Origin: Clostridioides difficile ATCC 9689 = DSM 1296
GTDB taxonomy: Bacteria > Bacillota > Clostridia > Peptostreptococcales > Peptostreptococcaceae
DNA: 64,000 nt
Assembly: GCF_001077535.1 (NCBI RefSeq)
Contig: NZ_CP011968.1
Span: forward strand, 3,534,001-3,598,000
Direction of reading: 5' to 3'
The notes beneath the pieces were generated by a model. The model did not search any database. It was not told the origin of the DNA and saw nothing but the letters and a program-made list of their open reading frames with translations. Each line of letters begins with the position of its first letter. The first letter of the stretch is position 1. Shown here piece by piece: positions 30,224 to 38,143 of the stretch. Both the position numbers and the translations under genes were made by a program.

Positions 30224-30709
30224 ATGAGCAAAAGTGAATTAACAGCAGAAACAACAGAAGAAATGTTAGAAGTACTAAGTGGTAAAGATTATGATATTGC
30301 ATGTCATTTACATGAACTTGGTAAATCATTAGATTGTAAAATTGAACCAAAAACAGGTGCTCGTTCTTACAAAATAGTATATTCAACTAAGAAACCAAAA
30401 CGTAGCTTATTTACTATTGAATGTAATGAAAAAAAATGGAGAGTTAAAGCAAATCTTTTTCATCTAAATACATATAAAGATGCTGTGGAGGAATGCTCTA
30501 AAACTATTAAAGATAGTATAACTAAAACTCGTACTTGTAAGAAATGTAATTCAAAGTGTATTGGAGGTTCTTCGTTTGAATTAGATGGAAAGTCTTACCT
30601 GACTTGCATAGGAAGTGGTCATTATTTTGCAAATATGGAAGAAATGGATTGGAAAAACCTAGAAAAATTAATTACTAAAGAAAATAATATTATGCAGGAA
30701 TCTGTATAG
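30224..30709 (+). CDS. Hypothetical protein with a small Cys cluster
   Basis: I do not recognise this 161-aa protein. It is hydrophilic, with no signal peptide or membrane segment. Residues 1-100 (HELGKSLDCKIEPKTGARSYKIVYSTKKPKRSLFTIEC) look like a compact alpha/beta domain. Residues 100-130 hold TCKKCNSKCIGG and a later cysteine (YLTCIGSGHYF), a possible zinc site. GGGGGA lies before the ATG with normal spacing, and codon use is normal. It is monocistronic, closed by a terminator at 30819-30857. Single-domain proteins with a YdhG/DUF-type N-terminal half are the closest kind I can suggest; I give no function. Confidence 0.7.
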   Translation: MSKSELTAETTEEMLEVLSGKDYDIACHLHELGKSLDCKIEPKTGARSYKIVYSTKKPKRSLFTIECNEKKWRVKANLFHLNTYKDAVEECSKTIKDSITKTRTCKKCNSKCIGGSSFELDGKSYLTCIGSGHYFANMEEMDWKNLEKLITKENNIMQESV

Positions 30710-30818
30710 TTTTTTAAGGGTAATTATTAAAATATATGAGTAACAACAGATACTTAAATAGGCATAAAAAAATAAAGGGTATAATAAGGATATAGAATAA
30801 AAATAAATGATATAGCAC

Positions 30819-30857
30819 AAAGAGGCTGTCTCAAAATACAGATAAGCCTCTTTTTAT
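30819..30857 (+). terminator. Terminator after the 161-aa gene, carrying a MITE-end motif
   Basis: AAGAGGCT (30819-30826) pairs with AGCCTCTT (30845-30852), followed by TTTTATT. The loop contains TGTCTCAAAATA, the terminal repeat seen at both ends of the element at 35438-35545. Confidence 0.8.
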
Positions 30858-30908
30858 TGTTGAAATGATAAGAATATATTCAATTTTATACAATTTTATA
30901 CAAACATA

Positions 30909-31448
30909 CTACGCCAACTTACCCATTTCATATGCCTGTTTCATTGCCTTACTTCCCTTAATATCACCTACATTCCAAGCACCTACACCATATACTATAC
31001 CTTTTTCCTTAGAACCATTTAGACATGATGTAAATCCTCTAAATCCTTCTATTGTTCTTTCCATATCAGCCACATTTTCATCTGCTGCTGTAACGATAAA
31101 ATAGAAATCTTTATCACAAATTTCAGTATATCTAGAGCAAGTTCTATCAATCATAGTTTTCATTTGCGCATTCATAGTATAAAAATAAACTGGAGTCGCT
31201 AAAACAATCACATCTGCCTCAATCATTTTTTCAAGAATTTCTCCCATGTCATCTGTCTGTGAACAATTTGCTTCTTTTTCATAACAAGCACCACATCCAG
31301 TACAATAGTTAATATCTTTATCTTTTAAAAATATCTTCTCCACTTGATTTTTAGATTCTAATACCCCTTGTATAAACTGGTCACACAATAAATCAGAATT
31401 TCCACCTTTTCTAGGACTAGCTGATACTATTAATACATTTTTACTCAT
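30909..31448 (-). CDS. Flavodoxin-fold FMN reductase with a Cys cluster
   Basis: This 179-aa NADPH-dependent FMN reductase/iron-sulfur flavoprotein type protein has the FMN phosphate loop SASPRKGGNSD near residue 10. The cluster motif NYCTGCGACYEKEANC near residue 47 is typical of the iron-sulfur flavoprotein group, and LATPVYFYTMNAQMKTMIDR near 85 belongs to the flavin site. It overlaps the MerR regulator gene by eight bases and is the last gene of a three-gene redox operon with an aldo/keto reductase. The physiological acceptor is unknown; quinones, nitro compounds or flavins are possible. Confidence 0.87.
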   Translation of the reverse strand: MSKNVLIVSASPRKGGNSDLLCDQFIQGVLESKNQVEKIFLKDKDINYCTGCGACYEKEANCSQTDDMGEILEKMIEADVIVLATPVYFYTMNAQMKTMIDRTCSRYTEICDKDFYFIVTAADENVADMERTIEGFRGFTSCLNGSKEKGIVYGVGAWNVGDIKGSKAMKQAYEMGKLA

Positions 31449-31854
31449 AAGATACTGCCTCCATTTTCTTATTTCTACTGCTCTTTAATACTTTTTCTTT
31501 CTCAATAATACCTTCTTCATATCTATCAATCTTAAAATTTAATCGTTCCAAAGTTTTTTGCATTTCTTCTATTCTTTTTGCTAGTTGGTTTCTCTGCTCT
31601 ATTAAAAGTTCTTTTCTAGCTTTGATAGTACTGCTCCCTTGTTGAAACATAGCTACATACTCAATTAATGTCTCAATAGAAAGACCTGCACCTCTCATAC
31701 ACTTTATGAAATTAACCCACTCACAATCTTCTTCTGTAAAAGACCTAATTCCACTTTTATTTCTATTTACAGGTGGTATTAAACCAATTCGTTCATAATA
31801 TCGTAAAGTATCCGCTGAAAGCTCGTATTTTTTACTAACTTCTGAAATCGTCAT
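31441..31854 (-). CDS. MerR family regulator (AdhR/YfmP-like)
   Basis: This 137-aa protein has an N-terminal winged helix (MTISEVSKKYELSADTLRYYERIGLIPP, residues 1-28, then the wing to ~70) and a long dimerisation helix (residues 80-120). No metal-binding C-terminal cysteines of classic metal MerRs are present; one cysteine lies at about residue 43 and one at 52, as in aldehyde/electrophile-sensing AdhR-type members. It sits between an aldo/keto reductase and a flavin reductase, and a MerR-type promoter with a 19-bp spacer lies before the operon (33096-33126), so it likely activates its own operon under electrophile or redox stress. Confidence 0.88.
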   Translation of the reverse strand: MTISEVSKKYELSADTLRYYERIGLIPPVNRNKSGIRSFTEEDCEWVNFIKCMRGAGLSIETLIEYVAMFQQGSSTIKARKELLIEQRNQLAKRIEEMQKTLERLNFKIDRYEEGIIEKEKVLKSSRNKKMEAVSYE

Positions 31855-31889
31855 ACATATCTTCTCCTCTTGATATTGTATAGATTGAA

Positions 31890-33011
31890 TTATTTCTCAA
31901 AGGTTTCTGCTACATTCTTTAAAGCATCTATAATTTTAATGTGTTGAGGACAGCTTTCTTCACATTGTTTACATTCAATACAATCTGAGGCCTTTCCATA
32001 AGTTTTAGTATAATTATTATAGTAGACCATCTGTGTTGAAAATCCAGTATTAAGAGCTTGTTTTTCTGCATTGTACAACGCAAAATAGTTTGGAATAGCG
32101 ATATTTTTTGGACAGCCTTCTACACAATACTGACAGGCAGTACAAGGAACTAAAATTGATTCGTTGATAATCTCTACTGCTTCATCTATAATATTATATT
32201 CCTCTTGTACGAATGGTTTGAAATTTTGCATATATCCTGTATTGTCTAATAATTGTTCCATATTTGACATCCCACTTAAGACCATCATAACATTATCTTT
32301 ACTTGCTGCAAAACGTATTGCCCAAGATGAAATTGACATATCTGGATTGTAGTCATTCAATAATTTCTCTGCTTTTTCTGGTATCTTTGCAAGTGTACCT
32401 CCTTTTACTGGCTCCATAACAATTACAGGCTTATTATGCTTCTCTGCCACCTCGTAGCATTTTCTAGATTGTATGCTTTCATTATCCCAATCTAAATAAT
32501 TAATCTGTAATTGCACGAAGTCTACTTCTGGATGCTCACTCAAGACTTTATCCAATAATTCTGCACTATCATGAAAAGAAAAACCAATATTCTTTATTTT
32601 TCCTTCTTTTTTCTTTTCTTCAATAAACTTAAAGCTATCAAATTTTTTAGCTACTTCATAATGTGACACGCCTATATTGTGTAAAAGATAGTAGTCAAAA
32701 TAGTCTACACCACATTTTTCTAATTGCTCATTAAAAATGGTTTCTTGCTCTTCTTTTTTCTTTAAAGCCATTAATGGAAGTTTTGTAGCTATAGTAAAAC
32801 TCTCTCTTTTGTGTCTTTTTACTAGAGATTCTCTAAGTGCTATCTCACTTTTTCCCATGTGATACACATAGGCTGTATCAAAATATGTAAATCCCCTTTC
32901 TAAAAAAGTGTCTACCATTTTATTTAAATGTTCCATATCAATAGTTGTAACATCATTTTCATCTTTTATTGGTAAACGCATTAATCCAAATCCTAATTTT
33001 TTTGCCTCCAT
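31890..33011 (-). CDS. Aldo/keto reductase with C-terminal ferredoxin domain
   Basis: This 373-aa protein has a TIM-barrel reductase (residues 1-270) with the catalytic tyrosine in [13 protein letters not shown], lysine in TIATKLPLM and histidine in [10 protein letters not shown] two-cluster [4Fe-4S] domain follows: [12 protein letters not shown] near residue 292 and [12 protein letters not shown] near 345. This fusion is common in anaerobes, where electrons may come from ferredoxin rather than NADPH. It is the first gene of the operon with MerR and a flavin reductase. A good GGGGGAAG site precedes the ATG. Natural substrate unknown, probably aldehydes or ketones. Confidence 0.9.
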   Translation of the reverse strand: MEAKKLGFGLMRLPIKDENDVTTIDMEHLNKMVDTFLERGFTYFDTAYVYHMGKSEIALRESLVKRHKRESFTIATKLPLMALKKKEEQETIFNEQLEKCGVDYFDYYLLHNIGVSHYEVAKKFDSFKFIEEKKKEGKIKNIGFSFHDSAELLDKVLSEHPEVDFVQLQINYLDWDNESIQSRKCYEVAEKHNKPVIVMEPVKGGTLAKIPEKAEKLLNDYNPDMSISSWAIRFAASKDNVMMVLSGMSNMEQLLDNTGYMQNFKPFVQEEYNIIDEAVEIINESILVPCTACQYCVEGCPKNIAIPNYFALYNAEKQALNTGFSTQMVYYNNYTKTYGKASDCIECKQCEESCPQHIKIIDALKNVAETFEK

Positions 33012-33609
33012 TGTTTTACTTCCCCCTTTAAAACTTGTTTGTTTTTTCTCTCTACTTTAACTATTCTTACAAGTATATAATTCTTGTATAATTATACTTT
33101 ACTACTTGGAGTTAACTTCAAGTCAATAGATTTTTTTATTTTTAAGACAAATATTATAAAAATACAGTTCTTTAATATTAATCCATTACATGTTTCTTTC
33201 ACCCTCCAATTCTCAAACTTCACAAACTCCAACATGTAAAGAAATATATACTTTAAGAAATTCAGTCCATTAATATTACTACAAATACTTTTTAGATATG
33301 TTTAAAAAGAAATTTCACCTAAAATGTTTATAAAAGATTTAGAAATAGGTCTTGTGTCTATTTTAAAATATATGAAACAGTGGTAAAGACTTATTTATAA
33401 GATAAAAAATGAATAGTGTATACCCTTTTTAAAAAGTTTTTTCCTTTTTATATTTGTGATACAATGTTAAATATAAAAAGGAAAATTTTGTATTAAAGAA
33501 ATCTTATTTGTTGATTTTGTAACTTCAAACTCAGCATCAATTTGATTTTAAGATTATATTTTATTAAGTATGCTAAATAACAAATTTTTAAAGATTGTGA
33601 GGTAAAAAT
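33012..33609. other. Divergent region between aldo/keto reductase and CWB2 protein genes
   Basis: About 600 bp. A MerR-type promoter is at 33096-33126 for the leftward operon. A weak extended -10 (TGATACAAT, 33457-33465) may serve the rightward cell wall protein gene. The rest is AT-rich with no gene seen. Confidence 0.5.
33096..33126 (-). promoter_or_regulatory. MerR-type promoter/operator with 19-bp spacer
   Basis: TTGACT (33121-33126) and TAAAGT (33096-33101) on the minus strand are 19 bases apart, the long spacer typical of MerR-activated promoters. A dyad (ACTTGGAGTTAACTTCAAGT, 33104-33123) overlaps the spacer. It lies about 85 bases before the aldo/keto reductase start. Confidence 0.85.
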
Positions 33610-35262
33610 ATGAATAAGAAAAATTTAGCTATATTAATATCAGGTATGATGTTTTTTTCTAGTTCTTCAGCAATTTTTGCAGACAATACTACAAAGCAAG
33701 AAAGATTAATAGGTAAAACAAGATATGAAACAGCAGTAGAAGTAAGTAAATTGGGATGGGTTCAATCAAAAACAGCCATTATAGTTAATGGTAATTCTAT
33801 TCAAAGTGCACTTTGTGCAAATCCATTTGCTAAGCTAAAGAATGCACCTATACTTTTAGTAAACAACAACAGTATTGAAAATTCAACTAAGGCTGAGCTT
33901 AAAAGGCTTGGTGTAGATAATGTGTACATTGTAGATAGTGGAAATAGCATTTCTTCCAAAGTAGAAAATGAAATAAAATCACTTAACATAAAAATAAATA
34001 AAATAGTAGGAAACAATATATATGAAATGTCTACAAATGTACTTAAAGAAATAGATAAGATAAAAAAGGTAGAAAATGTTGCAGTTGTAAATGGACTAAA
34101 GGGACTATCTGATGCAGTTAGTATAGCTTCTCCAGCAGCAATACATAATATGCCTATAATATTAGTATCAGATGAAAACAGCAATGATAGTAGTATAAAT
34201 TTCTTAAACAATAGGTCTATAAAAAAATCTTACATAGTTGGAGGAAATAAGATTTTATCAGACAATACAGTAAAGAAATATCCAAACAGAGAAAGAATCA
34301 GTGGTTCAGATAGAAACAATACTAATGCAAAAATTATTGATAAATTTTATAAAGATAAAAAAATAAATAATGTATTTGTAGCTAAAGATGGTATTAACCA
34401 AGAAAATGCATTAGTAGATTCATTATCAATAGGAGTACTAGCTGCTAAAGAAAATTCTCCTATAATGATATCTAATGGTAGCCTTGTAAATAGTCAAAAA
34501 GAATTTATTAAAAATAAAGATATAGATGAAATAACACAAGTAGGAGGAGGATATAATCAAAAAGCATTTGAAGATATTTTAAAACTAAAAAATGTGAACA
34601 TAAGAAATAAAACTAAAAAAATATCTTTAATACAGGCTAAAGAAATATTAAAACAAGCTCTTCCAGGAAGCAATATTTTAGTTTGTTATTATGATGAAGA
34701 TGATAATGAATATGACTGCAAAGTTATAAAGGATAATATCCTATATGAGATAGAAATTGATGCCTACTCTGGTAAAATAATAGAAATTGAAAAAGATGAT
34801 GACTTAAATGATAATAATTTAGGTACACAAAATATATCATTGGATAAAGCTAAGTCTATAGCATTAGATGCTATTCCTAATGGTAATTTAATCTATTGTA
34901 AATATGATGCTGAAGATAACGAATATGAGGCTAAAGTAATAAAAAATAAGAAAACATATGAATTAGAGATAAGTGCATTTGATGGAAGAATTGTAGATAT
35001 TGACATGGACAATGATTCTGATGATGACTTTGATGATAATGATAAGAATAACTCTAATACTAATGACAACAGTTCTATTATTAGTGCTGAAAAAGCTAAA
35101 TCAATAATGCTAGATAAAGTGCCTGGTGGGAAAATAGTAAAATTTAAGTATGATGAAGATGACAAAGAATATGAAGGTGAAATAATAAAAGGAAAAACTG
35201 AATATGAGATAACAATTAATGCAATTACTGGTAAAATATTAGAATTTGAAATAGATGATTAA
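33610..35262 (+). CDS. cwp21: Cell wall protein: signal peptide, three CWB2 repeats, three PepSY domains
   Basis: This 550-aa exported protein has a signal peptide in residues 1-24 (basic MNKKN, hydrophobic core, AIFA-D cleavage). Residues ~31-325 are three cell-wall-binding type 2 (PF04122) repeats, each with a RxxGxxRYETA-like start (RLIGKTRYETAVEVSK; then the IVGNNIYEMS and RISGSDRNNT variants); these anchor S-layer-type proteins to the anionic polymer PSII. Residues ~340-400, 410-475 and 495-550 are three PepSY-type repeats (SLIQAKEILKQALPG...EIDAYSGKIIEIE), often protease-inhibiting. The linkers are Asp/Asn-rich. From memory of gene order and architecture this is C. difficile Cwp21. A perfect-palindrome terminator follows. 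Confidence 0.85.
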   Translation: MNKKNLAILISGMMFFSSSSAIFADNTTKQERLIGKTRYETAVEVSKLGWVQSKTAIIVNGNSIQSALCANPFAKLKNAPILLVNNNSIENSTKAELKRLGVDNVYIVDSGNSISSKVENEIKSLNIKINKIVGNNIYEMSTNVLKEIDKIKKVENVAVVNGLKGLSDAVSIASPAAIHNMPIILVSDENSNDSSINFLNNRSIKKSYIVGGNKILSDNTVKKYPNRERISGSDRNNTNAKIIDKFYKDKKINNVFVAKDGINQENALVDSLSIGVLAAKENSPIMISNGSLVNSQKEFIKNKDIDEITQVGGGYNQKAFEDILKLKNVNIRNKTKKISLIQAKEILKQALPGSNILVCYYDEDDNEYDCKVIKDNILYEIEIDAYSGKIIEIEKDDDLNDNNLGTQNISLDKAKSIALDAIPNGNLIYCKYDAEDNEYEAKVIKNKKTYELEISAFDGRIVDIDMDNDSDDDFDDNDKNNSNTNDNSSIISAEKAKSIMLDKVPGGKIVKFKYDEDDKEYEGEIIKGKTEYEITINAITGKILEFEIDD

Positions 35263-35296
35263 TAAAAAATATATATTCTATTAATTATTACAAGCA

Positions 35297-35340
35297 ATAA
35301 AGCCATAAATATTGAAAATTTCAATATTTATGGCTTTATT
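35297..35340. terminator. Terminator formed by a perfect 44-bp palindrome
   Basis: AATAAAGCCATAAATATTGA... is followed directly by its exact reverse complement; 22 + 22 bases with no loop mismatch. It ends GGCTTTATTTTATTTTTTTT, an effective terminator for the cell wall protein gene. Confidence 0.9.
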
Positions 35341-35437
35341 TTATTTTTTTTAATTTAAATCCACATTATGCCATTATATATACCTATGCACTCTTGTAAA
35401 ATGGGTTATATTTCTCCAGTATATTAAAAAAAGTGAG

Positions 35438-35545
35438 TGTCTCAAAATAAATCTTCTAACTCATAAAGCACTCTCCTTTGTATTAAATCAAATATATTTT
35501 CATCATTTAAACAATTAAGAAGAGGCTTCTCTCTATTTTGAGACA
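35438..35545. mobile_element. MITE copy 1 with 12-bp terminal inverted repeats
   Basis: TGTCTCAAAATA (35438-35449) and TATTTTGAGACA (35534-35545) are perfect inverted repeats around 84 bp of AT-rich DNA. The inside aligns along its length with 43967-44082 (for example AAATCAAATATATTTTCATC against AAATTAAATATATTTTATC). No target duplication is evident. Confidence 0.7.
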
Positions 35546-35621
35546 ACTCCATTTTAATACACTATTTATACATAAACATATTTTAAACAACTAAAAAGCA
35601 ACTAATATCTTAATAAATATC

Positions 35622-36548
35622 TCAATACATATCTTCATAACACATATCACCATAATTACAAGCAGATAAAGAACTCTCCTCATTTAAATACGACTCAAAT
35701 TCATACCCAAACAGAATTGTTGGTTCTATATATATTTCCATATCTGTATATCTCCATCTTCTTACCTTTGCCTCTATAACCTTGTAAAAATCTTCTAAAC
35801 TATACCCTTCTTTTAATCTTTTATCTATAAGTGCCTTAGTTATACTCAAATCAGCTTTAAAATTTTTTCCTGATTCACTATTTAATTTTCTTATAATAAT
35901 TTCATGTATGCTTTCTGGATTTTTATAAGTAGAATCTTCAGTCAAATCTTCATCCGAATTTTCAAAGGTATTTTTATTTAAATTCTTTTTATTTAAATTA
36001 TTTTTTAATAATTCTTTTTTCTTTGTCTCATTTTCTGTTTCATACCCAGTATGAATTATCAAATCATAATCTTTGTCTATACTCTCTTGATTTATACGGC
36101 TGTATATGTTGGTATTACTGTTCTTAAACAACTCATCTCTATGTTTATATTTCATTGTTTTTTGGTTATTGTTAATAGTTGCATCAATGTATTTCTCTAT
36201 ATTTTTGAAAATATCACCATTCTTTGTTACAATTTCTGCATTACTACTTTCAGAACAAACATAACTATATACAGAACAACAATTTCCCTTTACTCCCCTA
36301 CTTATTAACCTCAATATACCTAAATCTATAAATTCATTTACAAGTCTACTTATTGTAGATATAGATACATCAAGGTCAGATGCAGCTTTCCTTACTGTCA
36401 TCATAAATTGTCCTCTTGGCAGAGTTCCTTTTAATCTTTGTATATTTTCTTTTCTCATTACATAGTGATTAAACCTTATTCTATTTACATCTCTTTTTTC
36501 ATTAAAATATAATACTGCTGAATTTAATTGATAAAAACTATTACTCAT
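35622..36548 (-). CDS. Orphan phage replication-type protein (winged helix + phage conserved C-terminal domain)
   Basis: 308 aa. Residues ~35-115 form a winged-helix domain (RGQFMMTVRKAASDLDVSISTISRLVNEFIDLGIL, GNCCSVYSYV). Residues ~120-225 are a polar, poorly conserved linker. Residues ~228-295 (IIRKLNSESGKNFKADLSIT...LIDKRLKEGYSLEDFYKVIE...EPTILFGYEFESYLNE) match the conserved C-terminal domain of phage replisome-organiser/DnaD-like proteins (phi PVL orf50 type). No phage genes are nearby, so it is a lone relic or a domesticated regulator. GGAGGAGTGGGAAT gives a good ribosome site and the frame is intact. Confidence 0.75.
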   Translation of the reverse strand: MSNSFYQLNSAVLYFNEKRDVNRIRFNHYVMRKENIQRLKGTLPRGQFMMTVRKAASDLDVSISTISRLVNEFIDLGILRLISRGVKGNCCSVYSYVCSESSNAEIVTKNGDIFKNIEKYIDATINNNQKTMKYKHRDELFKNSNTNIYSRINQESIDKDYDLIIHTGYETENETKKKELLKNNLNKKNLNKNTFENSDEDLTEDSTYKNPESIHEIIIRKLNSESGKNFKADLSITKALIDKRLKEGYSLEDFYKVIEAKVRRWRYTDMEIYIEPTILFGYEFESYLNEESSLSACNYGDMCYEDMY

Positions 36549-37137
36549 ATTCCCACTCCTCCAATTTAAATAGATAATTTGTTGTAAAGTTTTTAGATTT
36601 TTAAATAACTTATTAAATGATTATTTTTATTAAAAAGTATTCTTTGATATTTTCATTTTAAAGTTTTAAGTATAATAAGTTAATAGTGTAGATTTAACTT
36701 TTTTATTTAAACAATAAACTTAATATTATTTTTAATATAAAAATTTTATTAAATTTAGTATGTAATTTTTTAATCTTATTTTATTCCCTCTATACTCTTA
36801 TGCTAAATAATAACTTTGATAATATTTCCCTAACTTATGTTTCAACTGGTTTATATTGCAATTTATTTAATTACAGCTTATTTGCATAATAATTCGTCCA
36901 TATCATAAGTTGTGTATTTATATAAATACACAATTAAAAATAAATCACTATGGTATACTAATTATTACGAAGACTATACTTATATGCAAAGACAAATATA
37001 AGGCATCTTATATCTTTTATCAATTATAAAAAATTAAACGCTATCTTATTTATCATAAATTACAAAAACATAAAATTTTATTACTATATTGCTATAAATT
37101 AATTGATACACATTTTACACAATAAGGAGGGCTATAT
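36549..37137. other. Divergent region before the AraC-GyrI regulator
   Basis: About 590 bp of AT-rich DNA. The only structure is a 24-bp perfect palindrome at 36910-36933 followed by an extended -10 (36951-36959), which probably serve the rightward AraC gene. No small gene was seen. Confidence 0.5.
36910..36959 (+). promoter_or_regulatory. Palindromic operator and extended -10 promoter
   Basis: TTGTGTATTTAT and its exact reverse complement make a 24-bp palindrome (36910-36933). TGGTATACT (36951-36959) is an extended -10. The palindrome covers the -50 to -25 zone, where an activator or repressor would act. The AraC-GyrI gene starts 180 bases downstream. Confidence 0.5.
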
Positions 37138-38058
37138 ATGACAAATGCTAAAAGTAAAAAAGAATATCTAAATCGTATTTGCAAAGTGCAAGACTATATA
37201 GAAGAACATTTACATGAACCTCTTTCTCTTGATGAACTTTCTAATATAGCAGGTTTTTCAAAATTTCATTTTCATAGAATCTTCAAAGCAATAGAAAAAG
37301 AAACTTTGGCACAGTATGTAAATAGGCTAAAACTAGAAAATGCAACTGCTTTTCTTATTCATAGAACTGACATGACTGTTACTGATATTGCACACTACTT
37401 TGGCTTTACTGATTCAGCAGTTTTCTCGAGAGCATTTAAAAATTACTATAAAATAAGCCCTATAAAATATAGAAACAATTATAGCAAGAATTGCAAAGAA
37501 CCATATAAAATTTCTCAGTACAATAGAAGCATATCAAAACCTAAATGTAAGAATACTAGAGAGGTTAAAGGTGAAATTGAAATTCTAGAACTTGATAATA
37601 TGAATACTATTTACACTAGGTATACTGGTTCATATGGTAATCTAACCAGTACTTTCCCAAAACTTTTAGAACGGTTATTCACATATGCAAGTGAGCAGAA
37701 TCTACTTGGACTTGAAAACACACAAATATTAGCCATTTATCATGATAATCCACAATTTACACAGGAGCATCAATTAAGGACTAGTATTTGCATGACTATT
37801 CCAGATAACATAGTTGTCAAAGAGAATGACAATCTTGGCAATATGATAATACCTTCTGGAAAATATCTTGTGGGACATTTTGATATTTCAAAATCTGAAT
37901 ATAGTGATGCGTGGGATTTTATGTATAATGAATGGCTATCAAATGGTAATTATAAGCTACGTGCCTCCTTCCCTTTTGAAGTATATCTTAACAACCCACA
38001 CAATCACCCTCAAAATAGACACTTGGTCGATATATATTTACCTATAGAACCTTTTTAA
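37138..38058 (+). CDS. AraC family regulator with GyrI-like effector domain
   Basis: 306 aa. Residues 8-110 hold two AraC helix-turn-helix units (LSLDELSNIAGFSKFHFHRIFKAI and VTDIAHYFGFTDSAVFSRAFKNYY, then KISPIKYR). Residues ~145-305 form a GyrI-like/SoxS-Rob effector domain, the type that binds hydrophobic drugs. AAGGAGGGCTAT precedes the ATG. It is followed 85 bases later by a UvrA-like ABC protein and a serine hydrolase on the same strand, the kind of resistance module such regulators switch on. Confidence 0.9.
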   Translation: MTNAKSKKEYLNRICKVQDYIEEHLHEPLSLDELSNIAGFSKFHFHRIFKAIEKETLAQYVNRLKLENATAFLIHRTDMTVTDIAHYFGFTDSAVFSRAFKNYYKISPIKYRNNYSKNCKEPYKISQYNRSISKPKCKNTREVKGEIEILELDNMNTIYTRYTGSYGNLTSTFPKLLERLFTYASEQNLLGLENTQILAIYHDNPQFTQEHQLRTSICMTIPDNIVVKENDNLGNMIIPSGKYLVGHFDISKSEYSDAWDFMYNEWLSNGNYKLRASFPFEVYLNNPHNHPQNRHLVDIYLPIEPF

Positions 38059-38143
38059 TAACCTCACCTAATCTATTCTTGTATTAAGGATTAATATATC
38101 CCTATTTTACGGTTTGATAAAATTGATAAAATGAGGTGAACCA

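Larger units (their letters stand above)
35263..35621. other. Region between cell wall protein and phage-type protein genes
   Basis: Contains the terminator palindrome (35297-35340) and MITE copy 1 (35438-35545). No gene was seen. Confidence 0.7.
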
